In this document: one piece after another, positions 26,633-35,657 of the stretch
How positions within the stretch are numbered: position 1 is the stretch's first letter
Layout: each line of letters starts with the position of its first letter
Assembly: GCF_006385705.1 (NCBI RefSeq)
Contig: NZ_VFRQ01000002.1
Coordinates: 530,416 to 594,415, forward strand
Source: Pontibacter mangrovi
Lineage (GTDB): Bacteria; Bacteroidota; Bacteroidia; Cytophagales; Hymenobacteraceae
Direction of reading: 5' to 3'
DNA length: 64,000 nucleotides
The notes under the pieces: generated by a model
What the model was told of the DNA's origin: nothing
The model's database searches: none
The model's input: only the letters and a program-made list of their open reading frames with translations
Translations under genes and position numbers: made by a program

Positions 26633-28411
26633 ATGACCGTGGAGATCGGCATTGCGTTGGGAATTATCCTCTTGGCGGTTATACTCTTTGTAACCGAGCG
26701 GCTCTCTATTGACACGGTTGCCATACTTACCATGGTGCTGTTTATGGTTACCGGCGTGCTGACCCCTGCCGAGGGCTTGGCTGGTTTTAGCAACCCGGCT
26801 ACCGTTACCGTGGCGGCCATGTTTATCATCAGCTCAGCTATATTTAAGTCAGGGGCCTTAAACAGCATCGGCACAGGCCTTACCCGTGTGGGCCGCAGGA
26901 GCTATCTTCTGTGCCTGTTGGCCCTGATGCTCATTTCCGGTAGCCTTTCCGCTTTCATAAACGACACGGCTGTGGTGGCCCTGCTGATGCCTGTGGTGAT
27001 CCAGGTAGGCAAGGATATACGCGTAAGCCCCTCCAAGCTGCTGATGCCGCTGAGCTTTGGGGCTTTGCTGGGCGGCGTCTGCACGTTAATCGGTACCTCA
27101 ACCAACATCCTGGTAAGCGGCATTGCGCAGACACAAGGGGTGGAGCCTTTGCAAATGTTTGAGTTTCTGCCTGCCGGGATTGTTTTTCTGTTGGCAGGCA
27201 TAACATACATGTTCTTGGTGGGCCGCCACATGCTGCCCGACCGCAAAGTGCCGGATAACCTCTCTGAAGAGTTTGGCCTTGGTGATTACCTCACGGAGAT
27301 CGTGCTGCTGCCGGGCTCGCCGATGGTGGGAGTGCCCCTGCAGCAGTCGAACCTGGTGCGCGACCTGGACATAGAAGTGATGCAGGTAACACGGGATAAA
27401 GAAAGACTGCAGGTCTTTCCCTCGCTCATGCTGAGGGCCAACGATGTGCTGAAGGTACTAATAGGCGTAGAGAAGCTGAAAAAGCTAAAGGAGGAGCAGG
27501 GGGTAAAGCTAAAGTCGGAGCGCAAGTTCCGGGACGAGGACATGAGCCTGTACAACAGCATGCTGTATGAAGCCATTGTTACGCCCAACTCCTACATGGA
27601 AGGCAAGTCGCTGAAAGAGCTAAACTTTCGGGCCTATAACTACGGCGCCTCGGTGCTGGCCATTCGCCACCGCGACGAGATTGTGCACGACAAGCTGGCC
27701 CACGTCAAGCTCTCGGCCGGCGACGTGCTGCTGATTTCCGCAAACCCTGAGCAGGCCGAAAAGCTGCGTCAGAACGACGACATCCTCCTTATTTCCCAAA
27801 CCGCGCGCAGCAGCTTTAACTACGGCAAGATCATTCCGGTGCTGCTGATAAGCGTAGGCATCGTGTTGTCAGCAGCTACGGGCCTGGTGCCTATTGTGCT
27901 GAGTGCGGTGGTAGGGGTGGTGCTGTTGGTGGTGTTCGGCTGCATCCGGCTGGACGAAGCATACGAGGCCATTGACTGGAAAGTGATTTTTATGCTGGGC
28001 GGTGTGCTGTCGATGGGGGCGGCGCTGGAGAAAACCGGCGCTGCCCGCCTGCTGGCTGACTATCTTATACTTGGGGTAGGGGCTTACGGCCCGCACGCGC
28101 TCCTTTCCGTGTTCTTCTTCGCTACCTTCATAACGACAAACTTTATGTCGAACAATGCTACGGCGGCTTTGCTGGCACCCATTGCCATTGTTACGGCCCA
28201 GGAGATGGGCGTAAACGAGCGCCCTTTTATTATGGCAGTGGCCTATGCTGCCTCCCTCAGCTTCATGACCCCGATGGGCTACCAAACCAACACCATGATC
28301 TACGGCCCGGGCAACTACCGCTTCTATGATTTTCTGAAAGTGGGCACCCCGCTCAACCTGCTGCTCTGGCTGCTCGCCTCGCTCATCATTCCATACTTCT
28401 TCCCGCTGTAG
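26633..28411 (+). CDS. SLC13/DASS-type permease with two RCK_C (TrkA-C) domains
   Basis: The protein has 592 residues and about 11-12 membrane helices, split by a soluble insert. The N-terminal half has GFSNPATVTVAAMFIIS and INDTAVVALLMPV, and the C-terminal half has FMSNNATAALLAPIAI; these are the paired SNT/NNA-type motifs of the anion transporter family. Between them, about residues 205-390, are two TrkA-C domains, each likely to bind a ligand. It probably imports sulfate or a dicarboxylate with Na+. The ATG at 26633 is preferred over the upstream GTG at 26576, because the extra 19 residues do not look like a membrane protein start. Confidence 0.85.
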   Translation: MTVEIGIALGIILLAVILFVTERLSIDTVAILTMVLFMVTGVLTPAEGLAGFSNPATVTVAAMFIISSAIFKSGALNSIGTGLTRVGRRSYLLCLLALMLISGSLSAFINDTAVVALLMPVVIQVGKDIRVSPSKLLMPLSFGALLGGVCTLIGTSTNILVSGIAQTQGVEPLQMFEFLPAGIVFLLAGITYMFLVGRHMLPDRKVPDNLSEEFGLGDYLTEIVLLPGSPMVGVPLQQSNLVRDLDIEVMQVTRDKERLQVFPSLMLRANDVLKVLIGVEKLKKLKEEQGVKLKSERKFRDEDMSLYNSMLYEAIVTPNSYMEGKSLKELNFRAYNYGASVLAIRHRDEIVHDKLAHVKLSAGDVLLISANPEQAEKLRQNDDILLISQTARSSFNYGKIIPVLLISVGIVLSAATGLVPIVLSAVVGVVLLVVFGCIRLDEAYEAIDWKVIFMLGGVLSMGAALEKTGAARLLADYLILGVGAYGPHALLSVFFFATFITTNFMSNNATAALLAPIAIVTAQEMGVNERPFIMAVAYAASLSFMTPMGYQTNTMIYGPGNYRFYDFLKVGTPLNLLLWLLASLIIPYFFPL

Positions 28412-28514
28412 CACAGGATGTTCCACGTGGAGAGCCTTAATTTTGATTGAGTGATTGAGTGAAATGTATGCTCTGTAGATATAGCGATTGATGTTCTTTA
28501 GCTATACTTCTTTA

Positions 28515-28850
28515 AGCGCCGCTTCCTGTAAACTGATACAAGCTATACTTACTAGTTCACGTTCATCCTCTAGTTCCCACAAGCCGACCGTTTCATCTCA
28601 TACTTTGGTGCCCTCAAGGCCGGGAGGCCCCTACCCCCACCCAAGGACTGGGATCAAGTTCGATAGCCATATGGCTAACGGAGCTGGAACAAAGCCCCCC
28701 TTTGAAGGGGGCAGGGGGATGATTACACCTGCGTAATTCCCCTCCTTAGACAAGGAGGGGCAGGGGTGGTTGGACCCGGTGCTACAGACACGCGGACAAG
28801 GATGTCCGCAGCAGGCAAAGTTCCGGACGAGGAAGTCCGGAACAGCAGGT
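28515..28850 (+). repeat. intergenic mosaic repeat, copy A
   Basis: This fills the gap between two convergent genes. It shares blocks with 43135-43810 and, inverted, with 49325-49790: CGCCGCTTCCTG, GTTCATCCTC, AAGGCCGGGAGGCC, CTGGGATCAA, TTCCCCTCCTT...AAGGAGGGGCAGGGGTGG. It carries several hairpins: GCGGACAAGGATGTCCGC at 28792-28809, and one at 28821-28842 whose 8-bp stem is TTCCGGAC / GTCCGGAA. The open frame across it (28488-28736) is a by-product of the repeat, not a gene. Confidence 0.8.
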
Positions 28851-28873
28851 TTTCTACTTCTCTACCTTTCTAC

Positions 28874-30724
28874 CTACAAATACCCCCTTGCTTGCAGCTG
28901 AAACAGCTCGGCATACTTGCCGTTCTGCGCCAGCAGCTCCTCATGCGAGCCGAGCTCTTTTAGCTGCCCCTGCTCCAGAAACAGAATCCTGTCGGCCATG
29001 CGCACGGTGGAGAAGCGGTGGGAGATAAGTACGGCCGTGCGGCCCTCGATCAGTTCGGAGAAACGCAGGAACACCTCATGCTCGGCACGGGCATCCAGGG
29101 CGGAGGTAGGTTCATCCAGGATCAGCAGCTGCGCGTCGCGCATGTAGGCACGCGCCAGGGCTACTTTCTGCCACTCGCCACCCGACAGCTCCACGCCTTT
29201 GTTAAAGCGCTTGCCCAGCACCTGCTCATACTTGTCCGGTAGCCGCTGGATGACCACATCAGCTAAACTCTTTTGGGCCGAGCCTTGGATACGTTCTTTG
29301 TCAGTAATATTGCTGATCTGGCCGATGGCGATGTTGTCGGAGGCGGTCATCTGGAAGCGCACGTAATCCTGGAAAATAATGCCGACTTGGTGGCGCAGGT
29401 CGTTCAGATCATACTCGCGCAGGTCCACGCCATCTAAAAGGATACGCCCTTCGGTGGGCTCGTACAGCCGGGCCAGCAGCTTTACCAGGGTGGTTTTGCC
29501 GGCGCCGTTCTCACCTACCAACGCCAGTTTCTCACCAGCCCTTAAATGGAACGACAGGTGCCGCACGGCCCACTTATCCGAATTATGGTATTTAAAGCCG
29601 ACATCCTCAAAGGTAAAGCCCTGCCGGATAGGGCGTGGCAGCGGCAGCGGGTTAGCGGGAGGAGTGATCTGCGGCTGCAGCTCCAGGAAGTCGAACAGGT
29701 CCTGCAAGTATAAAGCGCTCTCCGCGATCTGGGAAAAGCGCGTCATGATGCCCTGCAAGAGGCTGCGCATGTTGCTGAACGATCCCGCCAAAAAAGTAAG
29801 GCTACCCACCGTAATATTGCCGGCCACCGTGGCGAAAAGTATAAATACGTAGGCGCCGTAGTAGGCCAGCGTGCCGAGGGCGGAGAGAGCACTGCCCCAG
29901 AAAGCCCGCCGTACGGTCAGGCTCTTGTTAAGCAGGTAATATCTATCTGATAGCTCCTTAAAGCGCCCTGCCAGGAAACCGGAGAGGTTGAAGGTCTTGA
30001 TTTCTTTGGCCGTTTCGTCGGAGGCCCCGATGTAGCGGAGGTAATCCAGCTCGCGGCGCTCGGGCGTCCAGGAGCGGGAGAGGGAGTAGCTGCGCTCGTT
30101 AAAATGCGTCTCGCCCAGGAACGAAGGAATAACGGCCACCAAAAGTATAAGTATGAGCCAGGGGTTAAACGCGACCAGACCAACGGCCAAGAAAGCAATC
30201 GTCACGATGTCCTGCAGCTGCGAGAGCACCTGCGACATGAGCACCACCCGCGTCACCGTTTGCCGCCGCGCCCGCTCCAGCTTGTCGTAAAACGTGGCAT
30301 CCTCGAACTGCGCCAGGTCCAGCTTGGCGGCGTGCTCTATTAGGGCCACGGAGGTACGGTTCGAGAAGAGGTCCCCGAGCAGGCTGTCTACCAGCGTGAT
30401 GCCCCGGTTTATCAAATCTGAAAGGATGGCCAGGCCCAGCTCCAGCGCCACCAGGGTCCAGAGGTAGGTTAGGCTTTTTTCGCCCGTCACGTCTATCAGC
30501 CGGATCACCTCGTCTATGATCAGCTTGCCCACATAGAGCATGGCCAGCGGCAGAGAGGCTTTTACCAGGCGCAGCAGCAGGTTGGTAATCGTCAGGCGCG
30601 GGCTTGTCTCCCAGATCAGCCGGAAGAACTTGGGCAGGTTCTTCAGTGCCCCCACCTGCTCCCGCAGGCTCTTTTTTTCCTTTTGGTCAGCTGTGTCTCT
30701 TGTTCCTTTTCTCGCTTTGCTCAT
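28874..30724 (-). CDS. ABC exporter, fused permease and ATPase (type IV)
   Basis: The protein has 616 residues. Residues about 40-340 form the six-helix exporter domain, and residues 370-610 the ATPase. Walker A is GENGAGKT, the signature is LSGGEWQKVALARAY and Walker B is LLILDEPTSALDA, followed by the H-loop ISHRFS. The extended C-signature with EWQ is common in exporters of peptides or lipids in Bacteroidota. The substrate is unknown. It probably works as a homodimer, since no partner ABC gene is adjacent. It is convergent with the SLC13 gene across a mosaic repeat. Confidence 0.9.
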   Translation of the reverse strand: MSKARKGTRDTADQKEKKSLREQVGALKNLPKFFRLIWETSPRLTITNLLLRLVKASLPLAMLYVGKLIIDEVIRLIDVTGEKSLTYLWTLVALELGLAILSDLINRGITLVDSLLGDLFSNRTSVALIEHAAKLDLAQFEDATFYDKLERARRQTVTRVVLMSQVLSQLQDIVTIAFLAVGLVAFNPWLILILLVAVIPSFLGETHFNERSYSLSRSWTPERRELDYLRYIGASDETAKEIKTFNLSGFLAGRFKELSDRYYLLNKSLTVRRAFWGSALSALGTLAYYGAYVFILFATVAGNITVGSLTFLAGSFSNMRSLLQGIMTRFSQIAESALYLQDLFDFLELQPQITPPANPLPLPRPIRQGFTFEDVGFKYHNSDKWAVRHLSFHLRAGEKLALVGENGAGKTTLVKLLARLYEPTEGRILLDGVDLREYDLNDLRHQVGIIFQDYVRFQMTASDNIAIGQISNITDKERIQGSAQKSLADVVIQRLPDKYEQVLGKRFNKGVELSGGEWQKVALARAYMRDAQLLILDEPTSALDARAEHEVFLRFSELIEGRTAVLISHRFSTVRMADRILFLEQGQLKELGSHEELLAQNGKYAELFQLQARGYL

Positions 30725-30886
30725 ACTTTAAATTATACTTTTAGGCGCAGGCCTTATAGCTATACAGGCAGAGGGTGGTTTTGTTTGGGCGGCGTAGCTT
30801 TAGGATATCTTTTTGCAACACGGGTTTCCATCTATAACATAATTTGCACTATATTTAATCATTAAATTATTAAAGCTTAGTACTAT

Positions 30887-33520
30887 ATGATGCATTTCTA
30901 CAAAGAAAACAAACTTAACAGAGCCCTAAAGCTGTTGCTGCTGGTTGTTTGCAGCCTATGGCAAAGCACTGTTATAGCTGCCCCAAACGGGGTGTCTGTT
31001 ACGCCGGAGCCTGCCTGGGTGCAAAAACTACCGCTGCGCACCGCTACCGCCATTACCGCCAATGATGTAAACGGAGGCTTCCATTACCTGCTCCTGAGCC
31101 TGCAGCATGAGGTGGCGCGGGAAGAAGTATACCGCCAATATACATACAAGCTCCTGACCGAGGAAGGCGTACAGAACTCATCAGAAATAAGGCTGAGCTT
31201 TGACCCGCATTTTGAGCAGCTGCAACTGCACAAGGTACAGGTGTGGCGCAACGGGAAGCTGATCGATAAACTGAACCTGAGCAAAGTGAAAGTTATTCAG
31301 CGGGAGGCGGGCATGGATGCGGGCATCTATGACGAGAGCCTGACCGCGATCCTGGTGTTGGACGATATCAGGGTAGGGGACGTGGTAAATTACGCCTATA
31401 CTATAAAAGGCCGCAACCCTGTGTTTAAAGGCAAGTTCTTTACTTCTTTTGACCTGCAGCAGTACGACCCGGTAGATGAGATGCTGGTAAAAATTATTGC
31501 TCCGCAGGGCCGAAAGCTACACTTTAAATACCACCTCAATGCTCCTAAACCTAAAATAACCACCTCCGGAGAAGTAAAAAGTTATACCTGGCACCTGGAG
31601 CACCTGCCTACCACCGATGTAGATTCCAACACCCCCGCCTGGTACGATCCCTACCCTGGCGTTTATGTGTCTGAGTACGAGACTTGGGAGGAGGTAGCAA
31701 AATGGGCGCTGCCGCTTTATAAAGTGGAGGACAAGCCAAGCAAAAGAATGCAGGCAAAGATAGACAGTATAACGTCCGCGGTGGGCAGCGACGAGGGCCG
31801 GGTGATAGCAGCGCTGCGGTTTGTGCAGGATGAGGTGCGCTACCTTGGTTTTGAGGCAGGCATAGGAGGCTTCAAGCCCCACTCCCCAAACGAGGTGTTT
31901 CAGAACCGCTTCGGCGACTGCAAGGATAAAGCGCTGCTGCTGGTTTACATGCTGCGCCAGATGAACATAAAGGCAAGCCCCGCGCTGGTGAACACGACGC
32001 TACAGGGGCATATCCAGGATTTGCCGGCCTCTCCGTTTGCCTTTGACCACTGCATTGTGCGGGTGGAGCTTTTAGGCGGAGCCCACTTTTGGTACGACGC
32101 CACCATAAGCAAGCAGGGCGGCGACTTTGGAAGCACTTACCTGCCGCCTTACGGGCAAGCGCTTGTTCTGGAGCCCGGCACCAAAGAACTGACCCCGGTA
32201 GAGCAGCCCGTGGCCAAAGAAGCGACCGTAAAGGTGCGGGAGATTTATTACATCGAGGATGTGGAGGAGGATGTGGTGCTGGAAGTTCGTACAGAGTATA
32301 CAGGGGGCGACGCAGACCGCCAACGGAGCAATTTTGCCGCTACCAGCATCCAGGACATCAAGAAAAACTACCTGGACTTTTATGCCAACGTTTATCCTGA
32401 GATTGAGGTGGCAGCAGACCCGGTTGTAGAGGACTATGCGTATGCCAATAAGTTTATCGTGATCGAGAAGTATAAAATTCCCGGCTTTTGGCAGCCGCAG
32501 CATAACAACGACCAGGTGCTGGAGGGTTGGTTTTCGTCCTTGGCCATTACGAGCTACATAGACCAACCGCAGAGCAGCAAGCGCTCCATGCCTATGGCGC
32601 TCAACCATCCTGTAAACATAGAGCAAAGTATAAAGGTGCTGCTGCCAAGAGCCTGGCCGGTGGACAACACAACGCAGCGGATAGACGACGATGCGTTCCT
32701 GTACACGAAGGAAGTTACCTACAGCGCAAGCGGTACAGAACTGAACATCGACGTGTCCTACCAGTCTAAGAAAGACTTTGTGGCGGCAGAGGCTACCGCC
32801 GATTACCTGCGCAACCAAAAAGCCATGCTCGACAACATCACCTATGGCCTGACCTATAACAAAGCTTTCATCGATAGTGTCAGCGACTTTAAGCTTAGCT
32901 GGGCTTTGGTAGTTACTTTGCTGCTGTTGCTGGGCGTGTTTGGCTTTGCCGCCTATAGGCTATACTTCTGGGACCCGGAGCCATTGGCTGATGTGTCGGA
33001 GTATGACGCCGAAAGGATAGGAGGCTGGGTTGTCGTTCCGCTGATCGGGCTCTTTCTCTCTCCGCTAGGCATACTTGCATCCTTGTTTTCGAGTGGGGCG
33101 TTTAACAGCAACCTGTGGCAGGGCTTGCTGGATGCCAACTCGGGGGCTTATTCGCCTGGGCTGGCTGGCCTGGTGCTGCTGGAGTGTATCATGAACGTTG
33201 CCTTTCTGGTTTACAACGTGCTCTTACTGCGCCTGTACTTCAAACGCCGTACAAGCGTACCAAAGCTGATGATCATCTTCTACGGAAGCAGTTTAGCCTT
33301 CATCTTGTTAGAGCTGTTAATTGCTTATGCTTTTTCGGTGAATCTCCCAGGCGGAACCGTGGGCACAAGCCTGCTTAGGTCCATGGTGGCGGCCTGTGTT
33401 TGGATTCCGTACTTCCTGATCTCATCACGCGTGAAATGCACTTTCGTAGAGCGCCTATACACGCCAGCGCCTGACCAAGAGAAGCATATGGAAGAAGAGG
33501 CAATGCAGGTCAGGAACTAA
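30887..33520 (+). CDS. DUF3857 - transglutaminase - DUF2569 protein
   Basis: The protein has 877 residues. A signal peptide (LKLLLLVVCSLWQSTVIA) is followed by DUF3857 (about residues 60-220). A transglutaminase-like core comes next (about 290-390) with the catalytic Cys in NRFGDCKDKALLLVYMLRQM, His in FDHCIVRVEL and Asp in WYDATIS. A C-terminal membrane part has a single helix near 670, then DUF2569 with four helices (GGWVVVPLIGLFLSPLGILASLF). The domain order is common in Bacteroidota; the periplasmic role is unknown. Two ATGs are adjacent (30887 and 30890). Confidence 0.88.
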   Translation: MMHFYKENKLNRALKLLLLVVCSLWQSTVIAAPNGVSVTPEPAWVQKLPLRTATAITANDVNGGFHYLLLSLQHEVAREEVYRQYTYKLLTEEGVQNSSEIRLSFDPHFEQLQLHKVQVWRNGKLIDKLNLSKVKVIQREAGMDAGIYDESLTAILVLDDIRVGDVVNYAYTIKGRNPVFKGKFFTSFDLQQYDPVDEMLVKIIAPQGRKLHFKYHLNAPKPKITTSGEVKSYTWHLEHLPTTDVDSNTPAWYDPYPGVYVSEYETWEEVAKWALPLYKVEDKPSKRMQAKIDSITSAVGSDEGRVIAALRFVQDEVRYLGFEAGIGGFKPHSPNEVFQNRFGDCKDKALLLVYMLRQMNIKASPALVNTTLQGHIQDLPASPFAFDHCIVRVELLGGAHFWYDATISKQGGDFGSTYLPPYGQALVLEPGTKELTPVEQPVAKEATVKVREIYYIEDVEEDVVLEVRTEYTGGDADRQRSNFAATSIQDIKKNYLDFYANVYPEIEVAADPVVEDYAYANKFIVIEKYKIPGFWQPQHNNDQVLEGWFSSLAITSYIDQPQSSKRSMPMALNHPVNIEQSIKVLLPRAWPVDNTTQRIDDDAFLYTKEVTYSASGTELNIDVSYQSKKDFVAAEATADYLRNQKAMLDNITYGLTYNKAFIDSVSDFKLSWALVVTLLLLLGVFGFAAYRLYFWDPEPLADVSEYDAERIGGWVVVPLIGLFLSPLGILASLFSSGAFNSNLWQGLLDANSGAYSPGLAGLVLLECIMNVAFLVYNVLLLRLYFKRRTSVPKLMIIFYGSSLAFILLELLIAYAFSVNLPGGTVGTSLLRSMVAACVWIPYFLISSRVKCTFVERLYTPAPDQEKHMEEEAMQVRN

Positions 33521-33576
33521 CTACTTTTAGAGCTGCAGGCATCCGAAATCGCCTTTTGAGAGTATGATAGCGGTAT

Positions 33577-34035
33577 ATGACACGCTATCTGCTATACTTT
33601 CTCACGGGCGTTGCCACGGCAACGGTTATACTTTTCTTCAGGGGCTATGTATCGGTGCCGCACAATGTTTACTCGGATGTGGCGCTGCTGGCCGGCATGG
33701 TGCTGTTCAGTACTGCCTCGTGGGTAACGCTGTTCCGGATAAAGATAGGCACGCTGCTGGCTTTGTTTTGCTCGCTGGCCATGGTGCCGTGGCTGGTGCG
33801 GGCAGGGCTGCGGGTATGGGATGCGGCTGCAGACGTGCCGCAGGTGCTGCAGGTGGTACATGCCGTTATGGCTGCGCTGGTGTTTTTTACGCTGGTGGTA
33901 AGCAGCCGCTACGTGTTTAGCCGTGGTTCCTGGGGCTCGGGCACAGCGGCCCCGGGGCCTGTGCTGAAAGTGCTGCTGACGCTTCTGCCGATGGCGGTGC
34001 TGGCGGGCTGGCTGCTGGTGCAAAACAAACTATGA
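33577..34035 (+). CDS. hypothetical four-helix membrane protein, 152 aa
   Basis: I do not recognise the family. Four hydrophobic segments are clear: LLYFLTGVATATVILFF, YSDVALLAGMVLFSTASWVTLF, GTLLALFCSLAMVPWLVRAGL and VLKVLLTLLPMAVLAGWLLV, with a fifth possible near residue 90. The alternative frame at 33564-33920 gives a Gly/Ala/Arg-rich product without membrane pattern and is rejected. It follows the DUF3857 gene by 56 bases and is closed by a strong two-way terminator. Confidence 0.65.
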   Translation: MTRYLLYFLTGVATATVILFFRGYVSVPHNVYSDVALLAGMVLFSTASWVTLFRIKIGTLLALFCSLAMVPWLVRAGLRVWDAAADVPQVLQVVHAVMAALVFFTLVVSSRYVFSRGSWGSGTAAPGPVLKVLLTLLPMAVLAGWLLVQNKL

Positions 34036-34046
34036 GGCGCTAAAAT

Positions 34047-34082
34047 GAGAAAAGCCCCGCCATTGAATGACGGGGCTTTCTC
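34047..34082. terminator. two-way terminator hairpin
   Basis: A 12-bp stem, GAGAAAGCCCCG / CGGGGCTTTCTC, has a loop of 11 bases. On the plus strand it ends the gene at 34035. On the minus strand it is followed by TTTTCTCATTTT and would end the transcript starting near 34298. Confidence 0.85.
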
Positions 34083-34298
34083 TCACCTTAAAACAAACTA
34101 AACTAATCTAAACTTTATCTAACCTTATCTTTAGTAATAATAACTTCTCGTCTTTGTCGGGCTCCAAACCCGGAGCCTCTTATGCCTGAACCAAGGTTGC
34201 ACCACTGAATTTTTATTAAAAAAAAATGCAAACAATGCTTGCACGATACATAGCCAATTTCTATATTAGCATTGCGATATAGTGCCTCTCTCAATTCG
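34052..34298 (-). ncRNA. candidate small RNA between convergent genes
   Basis: On the minus strand a full promoter (-33 TTTTGG, 18-base spacer, -7 TAATTTTG at 34303-34310) points into a stretch with no reading frame longer than about 11 codons. The stretch holds a perfect hairpin GGCTCC / GGAGCC near 34160-34177 and an A-rich tract, and ends at the terminator at 34047-34082. The product would be about 245 bases. I match it to no known RNA family. A cryptic promoter is the alternative. Confidence 0.42.
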
Positions 34299-34302
34299 GG
34301 TG

Positions 34303-34331
34303 CAAAATTACTCCTTTGGTTTCTATTCCAA
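34303..34331 (-). promoter_or_regulatory. orphan -33/-7 promoter on the minus strand
   Basis: The -7 box TAATTTTG (34303-34310) and a -33 TTG (34329-34331) are 18 bases apart, within the usual range for Bacteroidota. No protein gene follows on the minus strand. Confidence 0.5.
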
Positions 34332-34501
34332 AAGAAAAATCGGAAAAGATTTTTCACTTTTCTCCCTTTCTCTACTTATACATTTGCAAGTTCCTCTATA
34401 ACAGATAAATACAATTTGTTCGGCTGGTTACGAGTTTGCAAAAAAGCGTTGGTAAGGCCGAAAAGGCGGCAGCTAAAGGGTGTAAACCCGTTAAAAAATC
34501 C

Positions 34502-34536
34502 CGAAAAAAGAAAAAGCAGGGCAAGCGCCCTGCTTT
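34502..34536 (-). terminator. terminator of the FGase-QEGLA-GshB operon
   Basis: On the minus strand, AAAGCAGGGC pairs with GCCCTGCTTT over a 4-base loop and is followed by TTCTTTTTTC. It lies 28 bases after the stop codon of the ATP-grasp gene. Confidence 0.9.
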
Positions 34537-34563
34537 GTAAAAATACCCAATCTGATTTTTAGG

Positions 34564-35613
34564 TTAGATCATGGCAACGGTTTTGTTGTTTATCTGCACG
34601 CCGTAGGTTTTCTTGTAGTGTACTTTTCGCTCCAGGGCCTCTATAACCGGCTCCGAAAAGTCTACCCCCTCCATCTCGCTGGCGTCTGGCAGTGCGCCCG
34701 GGCTGAAGACGTTTATCTCCATGAGTTTATCGCCCACGATGTCCAGCCCAACCAGGAACATGCCGTCCTGAATCAGCTTAGGCTTCACGAGCTCCACCAG
34801 GTCCAGCATCTTCTGGTCTACTTTGGCTGCCTGCGCCGAGCCGCCAGCGTGCATGTTGCTCCGGATGTCGTCTTTGCTGTTTACGCGCCTGATGGCACAG
34901 TACTTGCCCTTGTGCTGCAGCGCCTCGCCGTTCATCACAAACAAGCGCGTGTCGCCCTCGCTCGCCTGCGGCAGATACTCCTGCGCTATCACGTAGCCGT
35001 CGCGGCTGATGGCCTCCACGATCTGGTTCAGGTTGGTGGCATCGTTCTTCTTTACCATGAACACGCCGGAGCCGCCGGAGCCCTGCAGCGGCTTCAGGAT
35101 GATGTTGTTCTTCTGCTCGTTGTAAAACTGCTTTATCTCCTCCTTGTCGCGGGTGATGAGCGTGCGCGGGCGCACCGCCTCCGGAAAGTGCTGGAAATAC
35201 ATCTTGTTTACCGCGTCAGAGAGCTTGGTGGGGTCGTTGAGCACGATAGTGCCGTGGCGCAGGGCCAGCTGGCCAAAGATAATGCCGGCGTTCTGGGCCC
35301 AGGCCCGTCCCTCGCCTTCGGCAGAAGGGTCGTTGCGAAGCATCAGCACGTCCAGGTCCGGGGCGGTAACGCGCACGCGGTTGGCTTTCTCGCCCTGCAG
35401 GGCCTCCAGGTACGTGGCCGGCGACTTATACTTATGCTTAGGGTCGGCCTGTATCGCGTCGGCCCCCATGTAGCCGTCAGGGTAGTAAGCCAGGTCGCCT
35501 ACACCCATCAGGTACACAACGTGCCCTTTGTTGTGCATGCGCTGTGCCAGAAAAATAGTGGTGTATCCGGGTTTCTCAGTAGTTATATCGTTTACTACAA
35601 ATCCAATTGTCAT
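34564..35613 (-). CDS. gshB: GshB-type ATP-grasp ligase (glutathione synthetase homologue)
   Basis: The protein has 349 residues. It aligns by eye with bacterial glutathione synthetase along its length: IGFVVNDI at the start, DLDVLMLRNDPS, TIVLNDPTKLSDAVNKMYF, IILKPLQGSGGSGVFMVK (ATP-binding) and FLVGLDIVGDKLMEINVFSP (Mg-binding Glu/Asn). GshB joins gamma-glutamylcysteine and glycine. No GshA is near, and the two upstream operon genes act on glutamyl substrates, so the real product may be another glutamyl peptide. The ATG at 35613 is preferred over 35661, since the extra 16 residues (His/Asn-rich) do not fit the family. It lies 44 bases after the QEGLA gene. Confidence 0.85.
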   Translation of the reverse strand: MTIGFVVNDITTEKPGYTTIFLAQRMHNKGHVVYLMGVGDLAYYPDGYMGADAIQADPKHKYKSPATYLEALQGEKANRVRVTAPDLDVLMLRNDPSAEGEGRAWAQNAGIIFGQLALRHGTIVLNDPTKLSDAVNKMYFQHFPEAVRPRTLITRDKEEIKQFYNEQKNNIILKPLQGSGGSGVFMVKKNDATNLNQIVEAISRDGYVIAQEYLPQASEGDTRLFVMNGEALQHKGKYCAIRRVNSKDDIRSNMHAGGSAQAAKVDQKMLDLVELVKPKLIQDGMFLVGLDIVGDKLMEINVFSPGALPDASEMEGVDFSEPVIEALERKVHYKKTYGVQINNKTVAMI

Positions 35614-35657
35614 GTGGTGTTTTGAGTTTATACTTAGGTTGATGATGTGGTGGAAGA

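Noticed and set aside
33564..33920. 118-codon frame overlapping the four-helix membrane gene
   Set aside because: The overlapping frame from 33577 gives clear membrane helices, whereas this one is a Gly/Ala/Arg-rich shadow.
34115..34357. 80-codon minus frame in the gap at 34.2 kb
   Set aside because: It begins upstream of the -7 box found there and has no recognisable features; the stretch is better read as non-coding.
34379..34386. plus-strand box TACATTTG with a hairpin 130 bases on
   Set aside because: The hairpin is better explained as the minus-strand terminator of the ATP-grasp gene, since its T run is on that strand; a plus-strand RNA lacks support.
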